From Rhodanobacter sp. 67-28 (GTDB taxonomy: Bacteria > Pseudomonadota > Gammaproteobacteria > Xanthomonadales > Rhodanobacteraceae): a DNA stretch of 32,937 nucleotides. Under the pieces are notes generated by a model. The model saw nothing but the letters and a program-made list of their open reading frames with translations. It was not told the origin of the DNA and did not search any database. The translations under genes were made by a program, and so were the position numbers. The stretch is from assembly GCA_001898415.1 (NCBI GenBank), contig MKTU01000060.1:1-32937 (forward strand), written 5' to 3'. Each line of letters opens with the position of its first letter. Positions within the stretch are counted from its first letter, which is position 1. This document shows positions 14,123 through 21,550 of this stretch, one piece after another.

Positions 14123-14899
14123 TCAGCGCCGCAGGCGTTGCAAGGCCTGCGCGTGGAGCGCCGGCGTGCCGGCCAGCACACTGGTGGTATCCAGCGTCGG
14201 CGGGGCGCCGTCGAGATCGGTGAACACACCGCCCGCTTCGCGCACGATCACCGCGAGCGCGGCGATGTCGAGGATGTTCACGTCCGACTCGATCACCAGG
14301 TCCAGGCTGCCGCGCGCCAGCAGGTGGTAGTGGCAGAAATCGCCGTAGCCGCGGATGCGGTTGCTGTCACGGATCAGCCCGCCCAGCGCCGCCCAGCGGG
14401 CGTCGCCGGCGAGCGTCCTGATGTTGCCGGTCGAGATCGCCGCCTGCGCCATGTCGGTGGTGTCCGCCACGCGCACGCGTTCGCCCTCGAACCAGGCGCC
14501 GCCGCCGGCGCTGGCCCACATCGTCTCGCCGTAGATCGGCGCACTGGATACGCCCAGCACCAGTTCGTGGCGGTCCATCAACGCGATCTGGGTGGAAAAG
14601 AACGGCGTGCGGCGCACGAAGCTCTTGGTGCCATCGAGCGGATCGACCAGCCACAGCAAAGCGTCTCGTTCGCCCTGCAGGCCAAACTCCTCGCCGTAGA
14701 TCGCCGCCTGCGGCAGCGCGGCCTGCAGTACGCGGCGAATCGCCTGCTCGGCCTCGCGATCGGCCACCGTCACCGGCGTGGCATCGGCCTTCAGCTCCAC
14801 CTCGACGCCGCGACGCCAGTAGTGCGTGATGATTTCGGCGGCGGCAGCAGCAGCCTCGCGTGCCGCGGCCAGCGCGACGGCGGTAGTCTCGGGGTTCAT
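14123..14899 (-). CDS. inositol monophosphatase family phosphatase (HisN-like)
   Basis: This 258-residue enzyme belongs to the same superfamily as the nearby CysQ but a different branch. Motifs are IYGEEFGLQG, WLVDPLDGTKSFVRRTPFFSTQIAL and VNILDIAALAVIVREAGGVFTDLDG, all with metal ligands intact. The overall pattern (TPFFSTQIAL, GYGDFCHYHLLARGSLDLVIE) resembles HisN-type histidinol-phosphate phosphatases and related sugar-phosphate phosphatases. The substrate cannot be settled from sequence, and Xanthomonads usually use bifunctional HisB for histidine. Its ATG overlaps the gspN stop by 4 nt and nudE starts 23 nt after it, so gspN, this gene, nudE, cysQ and mazG probably form one operon. Confidence 0.87.
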   Translation of the reverse strand: MNPETTAVALAAAREAAAAAAEIITHYWRRGVEVELKADATPVTVADREAEQAIRRVLQAALPQAAIYGEEFGLQGERDALLWLVDPLDGTKSFVRRTPFFSTQIALMDRHELVLGVSSAPIYGETMWASAGGGAWFEGERVRVADTTDMAQAAISTGNIRTLAGDARWAALGGLIRDSNRIRGYGDFCHYHLLARGSLDLVIESDVNILDIAALAVIVREAGGVFTDLDGAPPTLDTTSVLAGTPALHAQALQRLRR

Positions 14900-15693
14900 G
14901 GCAGCGTGGCGTCCTGGCGGTTCGATGGAGGGTTGGCGGCCAGGCCACCGGCCTGCCGGATGTGCACGCTGCCGTCCGGCGCGACCGGCCCGAGCCGGGC
15001 CAGCCAGCGCTGCAACGCCGGATCGCCATGGCGGGCGCGCAGCGTGCTGTCCAGACGCCAGCCCAGCGGGCTCAGCTGCAATTCGCCGCGCACCTGCAGC
15101 GGCCCGTCGCCCTGATCGTGCCATTGCGCGTGGATCACGCCGCCCTGCGCCTGCGCGCTTCCCTGCAATTCACCCAGCGCCAGCTCGCCTTCGGTCGTGT
15201 GCACGGCGGCCCGCTGCCACCGGCCCTGCGCCTGCAACTGCAGCGGCCAGCCGCCTTGCAGCAGTACATGATCGACCGTCAGTTGCAGCTCGCCCAGCGG
15301 CGCGCCCCAGTCGACCGGAAGCGGAACATCCGTCGCGGCGAGATCGGCATGCAGCCGCCAGCCTTCGCCCTCGACGCGACCCTGCGCCGTGCGCCGCACG
15401 GTTCCGGAGAAATCCGCCTGCGGTCCGTCGAAGGCCAGCTGCATCTGCAGCCGGCCGAGCAGCGCGCGGCGCGACAACTGCCAGCGCACCTGTCCCAACC
15501 GTCGCCCATCGGCATCCAAGACGTTACCGGCAGCACCGTTCCAAACCGTGCCTTGCACCTGCTGCAGCCGCAGCCCGTGCAACTGCGGCTCGACCCACGG
15601 CATCACCCAGCGCGCCGGCAGAAACCACGCCAGCACCAGCACGACTGCCGCGAGCACCGCCAGGGCGACGAGAATTTTTCGAAGTCGAATCAA
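14896..15693 (-). CDS. gspN: type II secretion system protein N-like
   Basis: This protein of about 265 residues has one N-terminal membrane anchor (KILVALAVLAAVVLVLAWFLPARWV) and a periplasmic domain. It has the GspN pattern LPARWVMPWVEPQL...GLRLQQVQGTVWNGAAGNV, then LGQVRWQLSRRALLGRLQMQL and several beta-rich repeats. GspN is an accessory inner-membrane component of type II secretion. No other gsp genes are in the window, so this copy is detached from its system, at least locally. Start choice is uncertain: no ATG precedes the membrane segment, so a TTG at 15693 or a GTG at 15720 must be used, both with poor ribosome-binding sites. It is divergent from bioA, and any promoters must be packed into under 70 nt. 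Confidence 0.78.
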   Translation of the reverse strand: MIRLRKILVALAVLAAVVLVLAWFLPARWVMPWVEPQLHGLRLQQVQGTVWNGAAGNVLDADGRRLGQVRWQLSRRALLGRLQMQLAFDGPQADFSGTVRRTAQGRVEGEGWRLHADLAATDVPLPVDWGAPLGELQLTVDHVLLQGGWPLQLQAQGRWQRAAVHTTEGELALGELQGSAQAQGGVIHAQWHDQGDGPLQVRGELQLSPLGWRLDSTLRARHGDPALQRWLARLGPVAPDGSVHIRQAGGLAANPPSNRQDATLP

Positions 15694-15758
15694 GCGTCCA
15701 GTTCCGAATGTCCCGCGCACCGCTTGAGCATCCCGGGCGCAGCGTCGATCATAGCCGG

Positions 15759-17129
15759 ATGACCATTCCCGCAAACAACAACGCCGCGCTTGCCGAGCGC
15801 GATCTCAGGCACGTCTGGCATCCATGCACGCAGATGCACGACCACGGCGAAGGCGCGGTGCCGATGCTGCCGATCGTGCGCGGCGAAGGCGCCTGGCTGG
15901 TCGATGCCGAGGGCCGGCGCTATCTCGACGGCGTCAGCTCGTGGTGGGTCAACCTGTTCGGCCACGCCAATGCGCGCATTGCCGCCGCACTGGCCGACCA
16001 GGCCCGCACGCTGGAACAGGTGATCTTTGCCGGTTTCACCCACGAACCGGCGATCCGGCTGGCCGAGGAACTGGTGCGCATCACGCCGCCCGGACTGGAG
16101 CGCGTGTTCTACGCCGACAACGGCTCGTCCGCGATCGAAGTGGCGCTGAAGATGAGCTTCCACTACTGGCTCAACCGCGGTCATGGCGAGAAGACCCGCT
16201 TCATCGCGCTCAGCGGCAGCTATCACGGCGAAACCCTGGGTGCGCTGTCGGTCAGCGACGTGGCGCTGTATCGCAAGACCTACGCACCGCTGCTGCTGAC
16301 CCCGCTGCTGGCGCCCTCGCCGGACACCTATGAAGGCGAACCGGGCGAGACACCGGCACAGATAGCGGCGCGCCGGCTCGCCGAGCTGCGCACGCTGCTG
16401 GAACGCCACGCCCGCGAAACCTGCGCGGTGATCGTCGAGCCGCTGGTGCAGTGCGCCGGCGGCATGCGCATGTATCACCCGGATTACCTGACCGGACTGC
16501 GCGCCTTGTGCGACGAGTTCGCGGTGCACTTCATCGCCGACGAGATCGCGGTGGGCTTCGGCCGCACCGGCACGCTGTTCGCCTGCGAGCAGGGCCACGT
16601 GTCGCCGGACTTCATGTGCCTGTCCAAGGGACTCACCGCCGGCTTCATGCCGCTGTCGGCGGTGCTCACCACCGACGAGGTCTATGCTGCGTTCTACGCC
16701 GAGTACCGTGCCGGCAAGGCCTTCCTGCATTCGCACAGCTACACCGGCAATCCGCTGGGCTGCCGGGTGGCGCTGGAGACGCTGGCGATCTTCCGCGACG
16801 AGCCGGTACTGGAACGCAACCGGCAGCTGGCCACGCACATGGCGCGCCGGCTGGCGCCGCTGCGCGAGCATCCGCAGGTCGCCGACGTGCGCCAGACCGG
16901 CATGATCGCGGCCGTCGAGCTGGTCGCCGACAAGGCCAGCCGACGCCCGTACCCCGCGGACGAGCGGCGCGGCCTGCGCGTCTACCTGCACGGCCTGCAG
17001 CACGGCGTGCTGCTGCGCCCGCTGGGCAATGTCGTCTATTTCATGCCGCCGTACGTGGTCACCGAGCAGGAGATCGACCTGCTGGTGGATACCGCCATCC
17101 AGGGCATCGAGCACGCCGTGGCCGGTTGA
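15759..17129 (+). CDS. bioA: adenosylmethionine-8-amino-7-oxononanoate aminotransferase
   Basis: This 456-residue PLP enzyme of biotin synthesis converts 7-keto-8-aminopelargonate to 7,8-diaminopelargonate using S-adenosylmethionine as amino donor. Recognisable parts include LRHVWHPCTQMHDH at the N-terminus, the substrate-binding GVSSWWVNLFGHANARI, DNGSSAIEVALKMSFHYW, SGSYHGETLGALSVSD, VEPLVQCAGGMRMYHPDYL, the cofactor aspartate in IADEIAVGFGRTGTLFACEQ, and the Schiff-base Lys290 in LSKGLTAG. It matches BioA rather than other class III aminotransferases. The ATG at 15759 is chosen because homology begins directly after it; the frame is open far upstream. The ribosome-binding site is weak. No other bio genes are nearby. 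Confidence 0.95.
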   Translation: MTIPANNNAALAERDLRHVWHPCTQMHDHGEGAVPMLPIVRGEGAWLVDAEGRRYLDGVSSWWVNLFGHANARIAAALADQARTLEQVIFAGFTHEPAIRLAEELVRITPPGLERVFYADNGSSAIEVALKMSFHYWLNRGHGEKTRFIALSGSYHGETLGALSVSDVALYRKTYAPLLLTPLLAPSPDTYEGEPGETPAQIAARRLAELRTLLERHARETCAVIVEPLVQCAGGMRMYHPDYLTGLRALCDEFAVHFIADEIAVGFGRTGTLFACEQGHVSPDFMCLSKGLTAGFMPLSAVLTTDEVYAAFYAEYRAGKAFLHSHSYTGNPLGCRVALETLAIFRDEPVLERNRQLATHMARRLAPLREHPQVADVRQTGMIAAVELVADKASRRPYPADERRGLRVYLHGLQHGVLLRPLGNVVYFMPPYVVTEQEIDLLVDTAIQGIEHAVAG

Positions 17130-17158
17130 CCGACACCGTCCACGCGCTCCGTTATGCT
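17130..17158 (+). promoter_or_regulatory. candidate sigma-70 promoter of rsmE
   Basis: CCGACA (17130-17135) and TATGCT (17153-17158) are separated by 17 nt, with four matches each to consensus. They lie in the 51-nt gap between bioA and rsmE, and transcription would start about 15 nt before the rsmE ATG. Pattern-based only. Confidence 0.4.
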
Positions 17159-17180
17159 TGGATTTTTGCGGCCCTGACGC

Positions 17181-17930
17181 ATGCGCACCATCCGATTCCA
17201 CGCCGACCTGCCGCTTGCCGTGGGCGCCGACCTGGTGCTGCCGCCCGACGCGGCCGAGCACGCCACGCGGGTGCTGCGGCTGCCCGCAGGCGCGCCGGTG
17301 GTGCTGTTCAACGGCGACGGCTGCGACTACGCGGCCACCATCGGCAGCATCGACAAGCGCGCGGTGCGGGTACAGGTGACGGCGTGCAGCCCCGTGTACA
17401 ACGAGTCGCCACTGCCGCTGCTGCTCGCCCAGGGCATCGCGCGCGGCGACAAGATGGACCTGATCGTGCAGAAGGCCACCGAGCTGGGCGCGACCGGCAT
17501 CGTGCCGCTGCTGACCGAACGATCGGAAGTGCGCCTGGACGCGGAACGGGCCGCCAAGCGGCTGGCGCATTGGCAGTCGGTGGCGGTCAGCGCCTGCGAG
17601 CAGAGCGGCCGCGCACGCATTCCGCGCATCGCGCCGATCCAGCCGCTGGCGGCATGGCTGGGCGGGTTGGCTGACGATGGCGCGCTGCGACTGGCCTTGC
17701 TGCCGGGCGCCGAGAAGACGATCGGCGCGCTGCGCTTCGGTGCCGCCGGCGGCGTGCTGGTGATCGGGCCGGAAGGTGGCCTGGGTGAAGCCGACACCCG
17801 CGCACTGGCGCAGCACGGCTTCCTCGGCCTGCGCCTGGGCCCACGCATCCTGCGCACCGAGACGGCAGGCCTGGCGGCGCTCAGCGCCTTGCAGGCCTGC
17901 CACGGCGATCTGGCGATCGCCGGCGCGTGA
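17181..17930 (+). CDS. rsmE: 16S rRNA (uracil1498-N3)-methyltransferase
   Basis: This 249-residue SPOUT-class methyltransferase modifies U1498 of 16S rRNA in the assembled 30S subunit. The N-terminal PUA-like part includes EHATRVLRLPAGAPVVLFNGDG. The SPOUT part includes LLLAQGIARGDKMDLIVQKATELGATGIVPLLTERSEVR, the bioA-independent family signature SVAVSACEQSGRARIPRI, and the trefoil-knot SAM site VLVIGPEGGLGEAD with LRLGPRILRTETAGLAAL. All are complete and the length is usual for the family (about 243). It converges on the TonB-dependent receptor gene with only 6 nt between stops and no hairpin, so read-through or antisense overlap of transcript ends is expected. Confidence 0.96.
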   Translation: MRTIRFHADLPLAVGADLVLPPDAAEHATRVLRLPAGAPVVLFNGDGCDYAATIGSIDKRAVRVQVTACSPVYNESPLPLLLAQGIARGDKMDLIVQKATELGATGIVPLLTERSEVRLDAERAAKRLAHWQSVAVSACEQSGRARIPRIAPIQPLAAWLGGLADDGALRLALLPGAEKTIGALRFGAAGGVLVIGPEGGLGEADTRALAQHGFLGLRLGPRILRTETAGLAALSALQACHGDLAIAGA

Positions 17931-17936
17931 GCCGCG

Positions 17937-20834
17937 CTACAAGGCGTAGTTGACGCCGAGCAGCACGGTGCGACCCCAGGTGTCGTACTCCAGCGGGCGG
18001 GCGACTTCCACGCCGTTGGGCAGGCCGCTGACCTGTTCCGACTCGAACGGTTCGTTGGTCAGGTTGGACACCTGCAGCAGCAGCGACAAACCCTTCAGCC
18101 GTCCGTCCGGAAACTCGTAGCTGGCCTGCAGGTCGGTTTCCTTGTTGGCGCGGATGCGCGTGTAGCCGATCTGGTCGAACAGCGCCACGGCCTCGCCGGT
18201 GAAGCTGGAGCGGTAGCGCTCGGCCACCCGCAGCGCAAAACCGTGTGCCTCGTAGTAGAGCTGCAGGTTGGCAGTCTTGCGCGACAGGCCCGGCAGCGAT
18301 TTCGGGCCGCCCGGGATGTTCGAGATGGTGCTCTCGGGAATCGTGCTGTTGGTCAGCGCGAAATTGGCCTGGACGCCGAACCCGGCCAGCGCCGGCGACA
18401 GCCGCGCCCCGGACAGCGCCCCTTCCAGCTCGACGCCCTGCATGCGCCCGCCGGTGCCGTTCTGCGGCGTGGAGAACGTGCCGATGTCGCTGCTCGGCGT
18501 CAGCAGCGGGTTGTTGTTGGTGTAGCCGCTGAAGTCGTAGTCCGCCACGGTGCGGGTGTAGATGTAATTGAGGATGTTCTTGTTGAACACGTCGATGCCG
18601 ACATAGGTGGCGTCGTCGAAATACTTCTCCCACGCCAGGTCGGTGCCGACGGCGATGTACGGGCGCAGCTTCGGGTTGCCGCCGCTGCCCGACCAGCGCA
18701 CCTGGCCGGCACCCGGACCGTTCTGGACTTCGGAGACCGAGGCGGACGAAGCCACCTTTTCGTCGTCGATGCGCCCGCGGGTCAGCGTCTTGGCGAAGCC
18801 GAAGCGCAGGTACTGCTTGTCGCCCAGCTCGGCCACCAGGTTGAGGCTGGGCAGCACCTTGGTGTACGTGGCGCCGCCGGTGAGCGTGCCGACCTTGTCG
18901 TCACCGGTGGTCTGGAATGCCTGCGAGGATTGTTCGGTACGCACCACCTGCACGCCCGCGTTGCCGCGCAGGGGAATGCTGCCCAGCGTGGTGTCCAGGT
19001 TGAACTTCAGGTAGGCCACCGGCACTTTCTCGCGTACCGTGTAGTTGCGGTCGTAGTCGCCAGCGCCGTTGCGCTGGGTAAGGTAGAACTGCCGCTCCAG
19101 CGCGGCCAGCACGTCGTAGTCCACGATCGGGCCGATGCCGCCATAGCCAAGCGAGGTGCTGCCGCGCAGCACCGCCGGGTCGATCGGCACGCCGTAGGCG
19201 TGGTCGTAGGTGCCGGGGTCGGAACCGTTGCCGTTGAGGTAGGCGAAGAACACGTCGGCCTGCTTGGTCTTCTCGCGGTCGGACCAGGCGATGCCGGCCT
19301 CGACGCTGGAGAAGATCCAGCCCAGCGGATGGGAGATCGCCAGCCGCGCGGATTTCAGGTGGTCCTTCTGCCGGTCGAATTCCTGGCGGCCGTTGTAGCT
19401 GTAGTTGTCCGGGTCGGTGAACACCAGGCTGGCCGGGTCACCGGGGTTGAACGAGGTGCGGAAGTCGGGGAAACCGAAATCGCGCGGCGTGGTGAACTGC
19501 ACGTCGCCGAGCGCACCGCCGGGCAGGCCGGTGAAGGTGTAGGCATCGAGCAGCTTCACCCGCGCCGAGGAATAGGCCACGTCGCCGCTGACGACCCAGT
19601 CATCGCCGAAATGGATCTGGTTGCTCCAGTCCGCGGAGAACAGGTAATCCCGCTCGCGGTTGTAGCCGTTCTGCAGGATCGGCGCGATGCCCATGAGCGT
19701 GCCCGAGGTAACCAGCGGATAGGGCTGCAGCGGCACGGTGCCGACGTTGGCGTAGGACACGTTGTCGTACGGGCTGCTGGACCACTGCAGGCCGTTCTTG
19801 TACGAGCGCTTGTCGAAGCGGGAGTAGAACAGATTCAGCGTCGAGTAGTAGGTGTCGTTCGGCGCCCACTCCAGCACGCCCATCACGCCGTCGCGCACCT
19901 GGTCCTGCGACAGCGCGCGCAACTGCATGCCTTCCTGCGAGATCACGTTGTCGGGCATGCCCGGCGTATGCGGCCCGCCCCAGTTCTGGTCGATGCCGGC
20001 CGTGCCGTTGTCCACGCTCCACCACCACGCCTGGTACTGCCGCTGCTGGATCGGCGCGTCCTCGCGCGCCGCGCCGAGCGCGATGCCCAGCGTGTGGTCG
20101 AAGAACTGGTCGATCCAGGACAGGCTGAAGCGGTTCCCCCAGTCGCCCACGCCGGAGCCGGGGTTGAGCGAGCCGTTGCTGCCGCGTTGCCCGCGCAGGT
20201 TCGCGGCCAGCTTCATGCCATCGAAGTCCAGCGGCTTGATGGTGTGCATGTCGACGGTGCCGGCCAGCCCCTGGCCCAGCAGGCTGGCATCGGGTGTCTT
20301 GTAGACCACCACCTGGTTGATCAGCTCGGCCGGATACTGGTTGAATTCCACGCCGCGGTTCTCGCCCGTCGAGGCCTGTTCATGGCCGTTCAACAGCGTG
20401 GCGGTGAAGTCCGGCGACAGGCCGCGAATCGAGATCTGGTTGGCCTGCCCGTCCAGCCCGCGCTGGGTGGCCAGGCCGGACAGGCGCGACAGGCTGTCGG
20501 CGATGCTCGGGTCGGGCAGCTTGCCGATGTCCTCGGCCGAGACGACCTCCACGATCTCGTTGGACTGCTGCTTGACCTGCAGCGATTTCTCGATGCTGCC
20601 GCGAATGCCGGTGACGACGACGCGCTGCAGGTTCTTCACCGGCAGGCGCGGGTTCGTCGCATCCGCCGGTGGCGGCGTGCTCGATGCGCTGGCCGGCCCG
20701 GCGCTGTCCTGCGGCGTCGCGGCGCCGGCAGGCAGTGGCGTCAGCGCGAAGGTCAAGGCCGCCAAAAGCAGGCCCGCCGGGTGACGGCGGGCCAGACGCA
20801 AAGCAGCAGGAAACGACAGGCACGAACTCGGCAT
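17937..20834 (-). CDS. TonB-dependent outer-membrane receptor (Xanthomonas/Caulobacter type)
   Basis: This 965-residue outer-membrane transporter has a signal peptide (residues 1 to about 38), a proline/serine-rich spacer and a likely TonB box/start of plug, LQRVVVTGIRGSIEKSL (about 69-85). The plug follows with IVEVVSAEDIGKLPDPSIADSLSRL and ISIRGLSPDFTATLLNGHE, then a 22-strand-type barrel rich in aromatic and Asp/Asn residues. The plug wording is characteristic of the TonB-Xanth-Caul family, many of which take up carbohydrates. The substrate is not identifiable here, and no transport or hydrolase partner genes are adjacent. It ends LLGVNYAL, without the common C-terminal aromatic residue. 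The ATG at 20834 is chosen for its GAGGAG site 8 nt upstream and the signal peptide. The 182-nt upstream gap shows no clear promoter. Confidence 0.93.
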   Translation of the reverse strand: MPSSCLSFPAALRLARRHPAGLLLAALTFALTPLPAGAATPQDSAGPASASSTPPPADATNPRLPVKNLQRVVVTGIRGSIEKSLQVKQQSNEIVEVVSAEDIGKLPDPSIADSLSRLSGLATQRGLDGQANQISIRGLSPDFTATLLNGHEQASTGENRGVEFNQYPAELINQVVVYKTPDASLLGQGLAGTVDMHTIKPLDFDGMKLAANLRGQRGSNGSLNPGSGVGDWGNRFSLSWIDQFFDHTLGIALGAAREDAPIQQRQYQAWWWSVDNGTAGIDQNWGGPHTPGMPDNVISQEGMQLRALSQDQVRDGVMGVLEWAPNDTYYSTLNLFYSRFDKRSYKNGLQWSSSPYDNVSYANVGTVPLQPYPLVTSGTLMGIAPILQNGYNRERDYLFSADWSNQIHFGDDWVVSGDVAYSSARVKLLDAYTFTGLPGGALGDVQFTTPRDFGFPDFRTSFNPGDPASLVFTDPDNYSYNGRQEFDRQKDHLKSARLAISHPLGWIFSSVEAGIAWSDREKTKQADVFFAYLNGNGSDPGTYDHAYGVPIDPAVLRGSTSLGYGGIGPIVDYDVLAALERQFYLTQRNGAGDYDRNYTVREKVPVAYLKFNLDTTLGSIPLRGNAGVQVVRTEQSSQAFQTTGDDKVGTLTGGATYTKVLPSLNLVAELGDKQYLRFGFAKTLTRGRIDDEKVASSASVSEVQNGPGAGQVRWSGSGGNPKLRPYIAVGTDLAWEKYFDDATYVGIDVFNKNILNYIYTRTVADYDFSGYTNNNPLLTPSSDIGTFSTPQNGTGGRMQGVELEGALSGARLSPALAGFGVQANFALTNSTIPESTISNIPGGPKSLPGLSRKTANLQLYYEAHGFALRVAERYRSSFTGEAVALFDQIGYTRIRANKETDLQASYEFPDGRLKGLSLLLQVSNLTNEPFESEQVSGLPNGVEVARPLEYDTWGRTVLLGVNYAL

Positions 20835-20959
20835 GGCAACGGCTCCTCGAAGTGGACCCCACAGGCGAGCCCCCTGCCCGGTGGCCCGAGCGAGTTCGCC
20901 GGGGCGAACGATCACCCCAACAAGGTGCACAACGCGTCAAATTTCGCCATCCGGATGTT

Positions 20960-20984
20960 GCGGGCCGGGATGTACACGGCCCGC
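20960..20984 (-). terminator. possible weak terminator hairpin after chpC
   Basis: GCGGGCC (20960-20966) pairs with GGCCCGC (20978-20984) around an 11-nt loop, 33 nt beyond the chpC stop. No T run follows on either strand, so it is at best a weak intrinsic terminator or an RNA-protecting hairpin at the end of the pil-chp transcript. Confidence 0.3.
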
Positions 20985-21016
20985 CACCGACGCGCAGTCG
21001 CGCCGATGCCGTGGAC

Positions 21017-21550
21017 TCAGTGCAGGATGTCGGCCGCGCCGGGTGCGTCCGGCGGCATCTCGCCGGCGGCAGCGTCATCCTGGCCGGCATCGAGCAGGTC
21101 GAGCAGATGCGCCTCGATCCACTCCAGATCGGGGATCATCGCCACGTCGTCGCGTACCAGCACGTGCGCGCGCACGCCGTCGGGCAAGCCCTTGCCGTCG
21201 TGGGTGGGGATGATCAGCTCGGCATTGAGCGTGGTCAGGCGCGGGAAACCCTGGGTCTGCACCGCGATGAACGGCAGGCGCGGATCGCCGCCCAGCGCCT
21301 TGAGCACGGCCACGCGCACCACCAGCTCGCTGTCGCCCTCGGCGGTGCCGGCGAGCTGCGTGAACGACACCAGCGGCACGCGCCAGCCACGCCAGGCGAT
21401 GCGGCCAAGCAGCCAGTGCGGCGCGCCCTCGACCGGCTCGGGCGCGCTGTACGTCACCACCTCCGCGATCGTGGCATTGGGCAGCAGCATGCGCGCTTCG
21501 CCGACCGGCACCAGCACGCAGCGGATTTCACGCGGCAACGGATCACTCAT
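21017..21550 (-). CDS. chpC: ChpC, CheW-like coupling protein of the Pil-Chp system
   Basis: This 177-residue protein consists of one CheW-type domain (about residues 8-145): RCVLVPVGEARMLLPNATIAEVV, then APHWLLGRIAWRGWRVPLVSF, which is the diagnostic CheW strand pair around the receptor/kinase contact. A short acidic tail follows. ChpC is the second coupling protein of the type IV pilus chemosensory pathway and links additional receptors to ChpA. It is the last gene of the pil-chp operon. Its ATG overlaps the chpB stop by 4 nt. Its position and sequence argue for ChpC over PilI, which is encoded separately upstream. Confidence 0.88.
   Translation of the reverse strand: MSDPLPREIRCVLVPVGEARMLLPNATIAEVVTYSAPEPVEGAPHWLLGRIAWRGWRVPLVSFTQLAGTAEGDSELVVRVAVLKALGGDPRLPFIAVQTQGFPRLTTLNAELIIPTHDGKGLPDGVRAHVLVRDDVAMIPDLEWIEAHLLDLLDAGQDDAAAGEMPPDAPGAADILH

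Noticed and set aside
14826-15758. N-terminal extension of the bioA frame by more than 300 codons
   Set aside because: The extension is antisense to gspN and Arg/Ala/Pro-rich with no homology; BioA similarity begins right after the ATG at 15759.
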